This document shows positions 60,385 through 64,000 of a stretch of 64,000 bases of DNA, piece by piece; position 1 is the stretch's first letter, and the number at the start of each line of letters is the position of its first letter. The stretch comes from Branchiostoma floridae. Taxonomy: Eukaryota > Chordata > Leptocardii > Amphioxiformes > Branchiostomatidae. Under the pieces are notes generated by a model, which saw only the letters and a program-made list of their open reading frames with translations, had not been told where the DNA came from and ran no database searches. Made by a program: the position numbers and the translations under genes. The DNA lies in the NCBI RefSeq assembly GCF_000003815.2, contig NC_049995.1:1011575-1075574 (forward strand). Direction: 5' to 3'.

Positions 60385-60662
60385 TAGTTTTGCCTATCTT
60401 TACCATATATCATCTGGTAACAACACATTTAACCAAGGACGTTTTAACCTCCTTCATCTAACGTTACTTGTGATATAAACGTTAACGTATATATTTGCGG
60501 CACGCACCGACCAAGGAAAACAAATTATATCGGACAGAGAGAACCAGGAATGGCAAAAATATTCTATCTACTTTCTATTAATGTGGAAATGTAATGTAAA
60601 AGTTGTTGTACTTACATAAAACGTCGAGAAGTTAGTAAAAATCGCCGGTTGTGGCGTCAGCG

Positions 60663-60673
60663 GGACTCGAACC
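60663..60673 (-). promoter_or_regulatory. Isolated perfect tRNA B box (GGTTCGAGTCC)
   Basis: GGTTCGAGTCC on the minus strand fits the B-box consensus GGTTCGANTCC at every position. The T-stem around it has two mismatches and no A box precedes it, so it is not a tRNA gene. The B box is the DNA site of TFIIIC, the complex containing GTF3C2, and this one lies in the putative GTF3C2 promoter or first exon. Confidence 0.5.
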
Positions 60674-60701
60674 TGGGACCACAGCTCACACAGCCTCCAA
60701 C

Positions 60702-60806
60702 ATGGCGGACTCTCGTGACGCCGCGCACTTTCTCGCGAGGTTTGAGATATTGAAGGGTCAGAGGTCAAAATGTTCTTTCTCGTGTCGCCGCGCACTTTCT
60801 CGCGAG
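60702..60806. promoter_or_regulatory. Duplicated promoter-like segment with TCTCGCGAG motifs
   Basis: TCTCGCGAG occurs at 60731-60739 and 60798-60806 within a ~66-bp unit present twice (CCGCGCACTTTCTCGCGAGG). The palindromic TCTCGCGAGA element is a known driver of housekeeping, often bidirectional, promoters. An ATGGCGG YY1-like word lies at 60702. Location between head-to-head genes fits. Confidence 0.45.
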
Positions 60807-60816
60807 GTTTGAAATA

Positions 60817-61015
60817 CTGTAAATACGAAAATATTTTTGATTGATTAATGTTCGCGGTTTTCACCGTGGCCCTTTTTACCGCGAATTTAAAACCACCGCG
60901 AACATTTTTAATGGTACTAAGGTGCATGGTGCTACCGTGAAATTGAAATCACCTCGAAAAGTCCTTTTTCCGCTACCGCGAAATTAAATCCCAGCGAACT
61001 GAAATGCATCTACAG
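60817..61015 (+). mobile_element. CCGCGAA-type MITE with its empty site preserved next door
   Basis: CTGTAAATACGA to GCATCTACAG, inserted into the second copy of the duplicated segment. The uninterrupted first copy reads GAGATATTGAAGGG (60754); the filled copy reads GAAATA, element, TATTGATGGG. This shows that the target is TA and that it was duplicated. Confidence 0.95.
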
Positions 61016-61514
61016 TATTGATGGGTCAGAGGTCAAAATCTTCTCATCTCTTGGTAAGCAGAAGTCCACAGTCAGGTAACGTACATTTCCTTCTATAATC
61101 TTGGTACAAATTCGTTTTTATCTTTTCTATACAGTTCTTTGACACTTTTGTTTATACATACTGTAAGTCGTAACGTTAGGTGTAACGTTAATGATTTGAA
61201 TTTCACACGACAGATGGTAAACAGCACGTAAGATGCCAGTGCCCCCCTCCCCTAAAACGGTTGCAAAGATTTCTGTTTACTAACGTTTATATACATGTAG
61301 TATATAATGAATTATAAAGAAAAAAAAATTATCCGTCACAACTAGCAGTTGCATTTCTTGGTCTTCCAACTCAGGTAATTATCTGGTTCGAAGGCGTTGT
61401 CAGCATCACTGTTTATTGAACGGCATATGTTAGACGTTTGTAAAAAGAAAGATATGCAACATTTAGTAAAATGTAACAGTGGGATTCAAGCACCACCAAC
61501 CGTCCATGCCAAAC

Positions 61515-61595
61515 GGCTTGAGCCATTTGGCGTAATCTGTTGCGTTGTTGGGGTTGTGATTCGGCGTGGGTTCGAATCCCTGGAGTCAGGATATT
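61515..61595 (+). mobile_element. tRNA-derived SINE head or tRNA pseudogene with B box
   Basis: A-box-like TGGCGTAATCTG at about 61529 and a perfect B box GGTTCGAATCC at 61569-61579, spaced as in a tRNA gene. The T-stem does not pair fully and the SINE body is not recognised downstream. It lies between the two head-to-head genes. Confidence 0.45.
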
Positions 61596-61868
61596 GTTTC
61601 TTTTTGTTTCTACTCTTCTACTCCCTTTCTTACATAAATTATACCGCAAGGTTACCAGTTTTAAGTTTACCAGTTTACGTGCAGTATCGAGTGCAGACTT
61701 AAAGGGATATATCGTAAAATTTTGGAGCCAAAATTTCAAATTTTCTGAACTTTAAAATCTCCAGTCAGATTGACATTTGTAACTTATTTCCAACTTATCT
61801 GCATCATTTTTTTTCACATTTCTAGCACTAATTAACAACGCCAAAGTAAGCCACGACCAATTTCTCTT

Positions 61869-61892
61869 ACTTCCGGGTAGCCTACCGGAAGT
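61869..61892. promoter_or_regulatory. Inverted pair of ETS motifs
   Basis: ACTTCCGG and CCGGAAGT face each other 8 bp apart. CCGGAAGT is the high-affinity ETS/GABP core found in many housekeeping promoters. It lies about 150 bp upstream of an ATGGCGG word and 420 bp upstream of the MED30 start, so a MED30 promoter is plausible. Confidence 0.45.
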
Positions 61893-62038
61893 AAGCCGGC
61901 CGTAGATTTCCGAATCGACCGTTGCAGTCGCAGATCTTTGGAGCTTAGCGGGGACTTTCAACAAACTTCAGTAGCGATTCGATCGAACCACCGAATGCAT
62001 TCTTAAGCGCACTTTGGTTCGCCGGAGAGTTGGATAAA

Positions 62039-62149
62039 ATGGCGGGCAATTCAAGCGGCGGTGGGAAGTGCGCATATTTCAAGACGTCTTCACGGCACAA
62101 TAAAGTCGTATCCATACGCTGTGAATATTGCTGTGAAGTGTACTTTTAG
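62039..62149 (+). CDS. Possible 36-residue upstream ORF
   Basis: ATGGCGGGC in a YY1-like setting opens a frame reading MAGNSSGGGKCAYFKTSSRH, then a Cys-containing end, stop at 62147. A donor-like AATAAG|GTAGAT follows at about 62158, which would splice to the MED30 acceptor at 62287. It could be an upstream ORF in a MED30 leader exon. No family recognised. Confidence 0.25.
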   Translation: MAGNSSGGGKCAYFKTSSRHNKVVSIRCEYCCEVYF

Positions 62150-62290
62150 TAATAAGGTAGATTCAACTCATAATGTAGAAAAATGACCAAAAACAGTGAC
62201 TTTATATTTTACATCACATGTATATCCCTCTAAAGGTGAATTATGATTTAAAAAAGAAAATGCTAATGTTGTTGATTGTGTTAACAGGTA

Positions 62291-62969
62291 ATGATGAACC
62301 CAAAGGACCGCCATCCTGCCCCCCACCCCCAGGGGGCCTTCAGTGGGACCGCGGGGAAGGAGGTGAACACAGCCTCGCTGTGTCGTATCGGACAGGAGAC
62401 GGTACAGGAGATCGTCTCCAAGACTCAGGAAGTCTTCGGGCTGCTCAAGACGTGGCAGGTAGTTTTTTTGAATCTATTGGTTTAATATATATAGGTTCTT
62501 GGATTTTTTAAAAAATATGTACATTCAAAAAGAAATTAGTTTGTCAAGAGAACAATTGCACATATTCCATTGTATGCCTTGAAGTTTTACAGAACATGTT
62601 TATCAGTAATGTTAATTTTTTGGTGAGCCTAATTTTATACATGTAGTATTGTGTGCAACTAGCTTGTCAAAAGGCAAATGACTGGGAGGGAAACATCCTG
62701 CATTTTCTGGAAGATGTTGTCCATGGTCGTGTTTGATGTTTCAGCTGCCCAATGGAATGAACCCTAACATCCATGGTTGTGTTTGATGTTTCAGCTGCCC
62801 AATGGAGTGAATCCTAACATCCATGGTTGTGTTTGATGTTTCAGCTGCCCAATGGAGTGAACCCTAACATCCATGGTTGTGTTTGATGTTTCAGCTGCCC
62901 AATGGAGTGAACCCTAACATCCACCAGGAGAGACAGACTAAGCTGCAGGACCTGGTCAGACAAATGGAG
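62291..62969 (+). CDS. MED30: MED30, Mediator subunit 30 (first two coding exons, continues beyond window)
   Basis: Exon 62288-62458 (ATG at 62291) encodes MMNPKDRHPAPHPQGAFSGT, then REV-like KEVNTASLCRIGQETVQEIV, which matches human MED30 EVNTASLCRIGQETVQDIV almost exactly. Exon 62895-62969 encodes LPNGVNPNIHQERQTKLQDL, matching human LPNG and LTKLQDNLRQL. Both are phase 0, donors GTAGTT and GTCAGA. Human MED30 is 178 residues; the remaining ~95 residues are not in the window. MED30 is a metazoan Mediator subunit linking activators to RNA polymerase II in the nucleus. The N-terminal Pro-rich lead is shorter than in human. The two adjacent ATGs leave the exact start open by one codon. Confidence 0.93.
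62721..62920 (+). repeat. Four-copy tandem array of MED30 intron end plus exon 2 start
   Basis: 50-bp units start at 62721, 62771, 62821 and 62871. Each holds TGTTTGATGTTTCAG, an intact acceptor (AG ending at 62744, 62794, 62844, 62894), then CTGCCCAATGGAGTGAACCC and TAACATCCA. Reading on from any of the first three gives a stop after about 13 codons; only the fourth runs into the full exon. Confidence 0.97.
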
Positions 62970-62987
62970 GTCAGACAGACATTCACT

Positions 62988-63292
62988 ACTTGCACACTTC
63001 CCATAATTCACAGCCCCAGGGTTACGGATATGGATGTTACCACCCAGGGTGCAAAACAAGGATGAAACCAGCTAAAACCTTCAGTAAGACGGTGGCAAAG
63101 CATATAAACTAATGAATTGTACGACAAATATAGTACTACTATTATTAGAGCTGAGAATTTTACAAGTTTTGTGGTCAGAAGTATAAACTAGACAGCACGT
63201 CACCACTATAGCCGTTAGTTGGTTTCGCCTGATGACCTCACAGGTCACGATATCCGTAACCCTGGCACTGTGAATTATGGGAAGTGTGCAAG
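62988..63292. mobile_element. MITE with about 42-bp inverted termini
   Basis: ACTTGCACACTTCCCATAAT, continuing to CAGGGTTACGGATAT, is inverted at 63250-63292 with small indels. The element starts 18 bp beyond the donor of MED30 exon 2. Confidence 0.8.
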
Positions 63293-63318
63293 TCGTGAAT
63301 ATGCCCCTCTTACAATTA

Positions 63319-63510
63319 CTGTTAATACATTTAAGTTTGCTTTTAAGTTTGACTTTTTGCAGTGGTTTTAACTTAAGTTCACGGTAGCACTATGCACTGT
63401 ACTCTCTTACTGCCATGGAAAAATGTTCGTGGTGGTTTTGGATTCGCGATGAAGTGGCCACTGCGAACATTGCAAACATAAAACCACTTCAAACATTTCT
63501 GCATTTACAG
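63319..63510 (-). mobile_element. CCGCGAA-type MITE, inverted, diverged
   Basis: Ends CTGTTAATACATTTAAG and TTCTGCATTTACAG with TA outside both. Interior GGTGGTTTTGGATTCGCGATG matches the family in reverse. More diverged than the other copies. Confidence 0.7.
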
Positions 63511-63733
63511 TATGCAGTCAGGGCTTGACAACCTGTCACACAAAATCTAGTGCCTGAACCAAAATTTCATATGACATTTTTCTATGCATTTGTATGCATA
63601 CTAGTATTTGTATTATTATTATTATTACATATTTGTAAGTATTTTGTGGATCATGTACTTACACTTCAAGGAATTAACAAGAAGTCTCCTTGGATGTAGA
63701 AATCACAATCGCCTAATAGGGACATTCCATAGG

Positions 63734-64000
63734 CAGGGCTCGAAATACTGGGTGCATGACCCTGTTGCACCTAAAATTGGAGCTGTTCACCCAACTTTTT
63801 TCTGTGGGTGCACAGGGTGCACCCAAATATTTTATTAGGTTTATGTACGTAAAAATATCAAAGTATACTTAGTCTAGTATACATCATTTTCTTTTTTCTA
63901 GTTTTTTCTGACATTCTACTACAAACATGTATATTATATGTGCAACCAAACAAATTTTTTTGCACCCAATTTTTTAAGCTGGGTGCACCAGTGCACCTTA
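63734..64000. mobile_element. Element with CAGGGCTCGAAATAC terminus, cut by the window end
   Basis: Starts CAGGGCTCGAAATAC, the same terminus as the element at 49985-50325, followed by GGTGCA repeats (GGGTGCACAGGGTGCACCC). The right end lies beyond 64000. Confidence 0.7.

Larger units (their letters stand above)
60616..60810 (-). other. Possible non-coding first exon of GTF3C2
   Basis: On the minus strand a strong donor (TTTTAT|GTAAGTAC) ends a stretch at 60616 that begins among TCTCGCGAG motifs. Splicing to the acceptor at 57308 would give a 5' untranslated exon. The stretch contains an upstream ATG followed soon by TGA. No direct evidence of transcription. Confidence 0.35.

Overview
The window is animal nuclear DNA: intron-rich genes, tRNA-derived SINEs, many 3'-end fragments of non-LTR retrotransposons, non-autonomous DNA transposons and five runs of N. 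The repeat types and the divergence of the two recognisable genes from their human counterparts fit an invertebrate deuterostome, most likely amphioxus (Branchiostoma). That assignment is inference from pattern, not a database result.

Positions 1-34,900 hold no gene that I can support. They contain LINE tails (6.4, 10.2, 12.1, 15.1, 15.8, 17.3-18.3, 28.6-29.2 and 30.5-31.1 kb), tRNA-related SINEs (6.9, 9.0, 9.5, 11.0 and 15.4 kb), a 1-kb TA-flanked inverted-repeat element (16.15-17.23 kb), a 20-bp minisatellite (19.0-19.5 kb), a 2.5-kb CACTA-like element with a 3-bp target duplication (20.53-23.03 kb), and a large A/T-rich repeat family present in both orientations (7.9 and 33.2 kb). A weakly supported, duplicated, gene-like region lies at 25-29.5 kb.

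Positions 34,940-57,307 on the minus strand are one gene that I could read as 19 coding exons. Its C-terminal half is the TFIIIC 110-kDa subunit GTF3C2 (WD40 propeller). Its N-terminal half is an AT-hook protein with six alternating C2H2/C2HC fingers that matches vertebrate ZNF512. Every splice phase is compatible from exon 1 to exon 19, and a bridging exon (43,348-43,456) ties the halves together, so this looks like a single ZNF512-GTF3C2 composite gene of about 1,528 codons. One exon (36,476-37,541) carries an unexplained one-base frame conflict.

Positions 62,288-64,000 on the plus strand are the first two coding exons of MED30, a Mediator subunit; the rest lies beyond the window. The two genes are head to head, so a Pol III factor and a Pol II co-activator share a ~5-kb intergenic region. 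That region contains TCTCGCGAG motifs, inverted ETS motifs, two perfect tRNA B-box sequences and an unusual transposon-like element made of about 24 short hairpins.

Three points stand out. (1) The composite gene, and the trace of it that seems to survive in human GTF3C2. (2) Tandem duplication of intron-end plus exon-start units at three exons of these two genes (8, 2 and 4 copies), each extra copy being a splice acceptor that leads to a stop. (3) An isolated B box beside the 5' end of a TFIIIC subunit gene, recalling the yeast TFC6/ETC6 arrangement. Penelope-like repeats carrying hammerhead-ribozyme-like cores lie in two introns.
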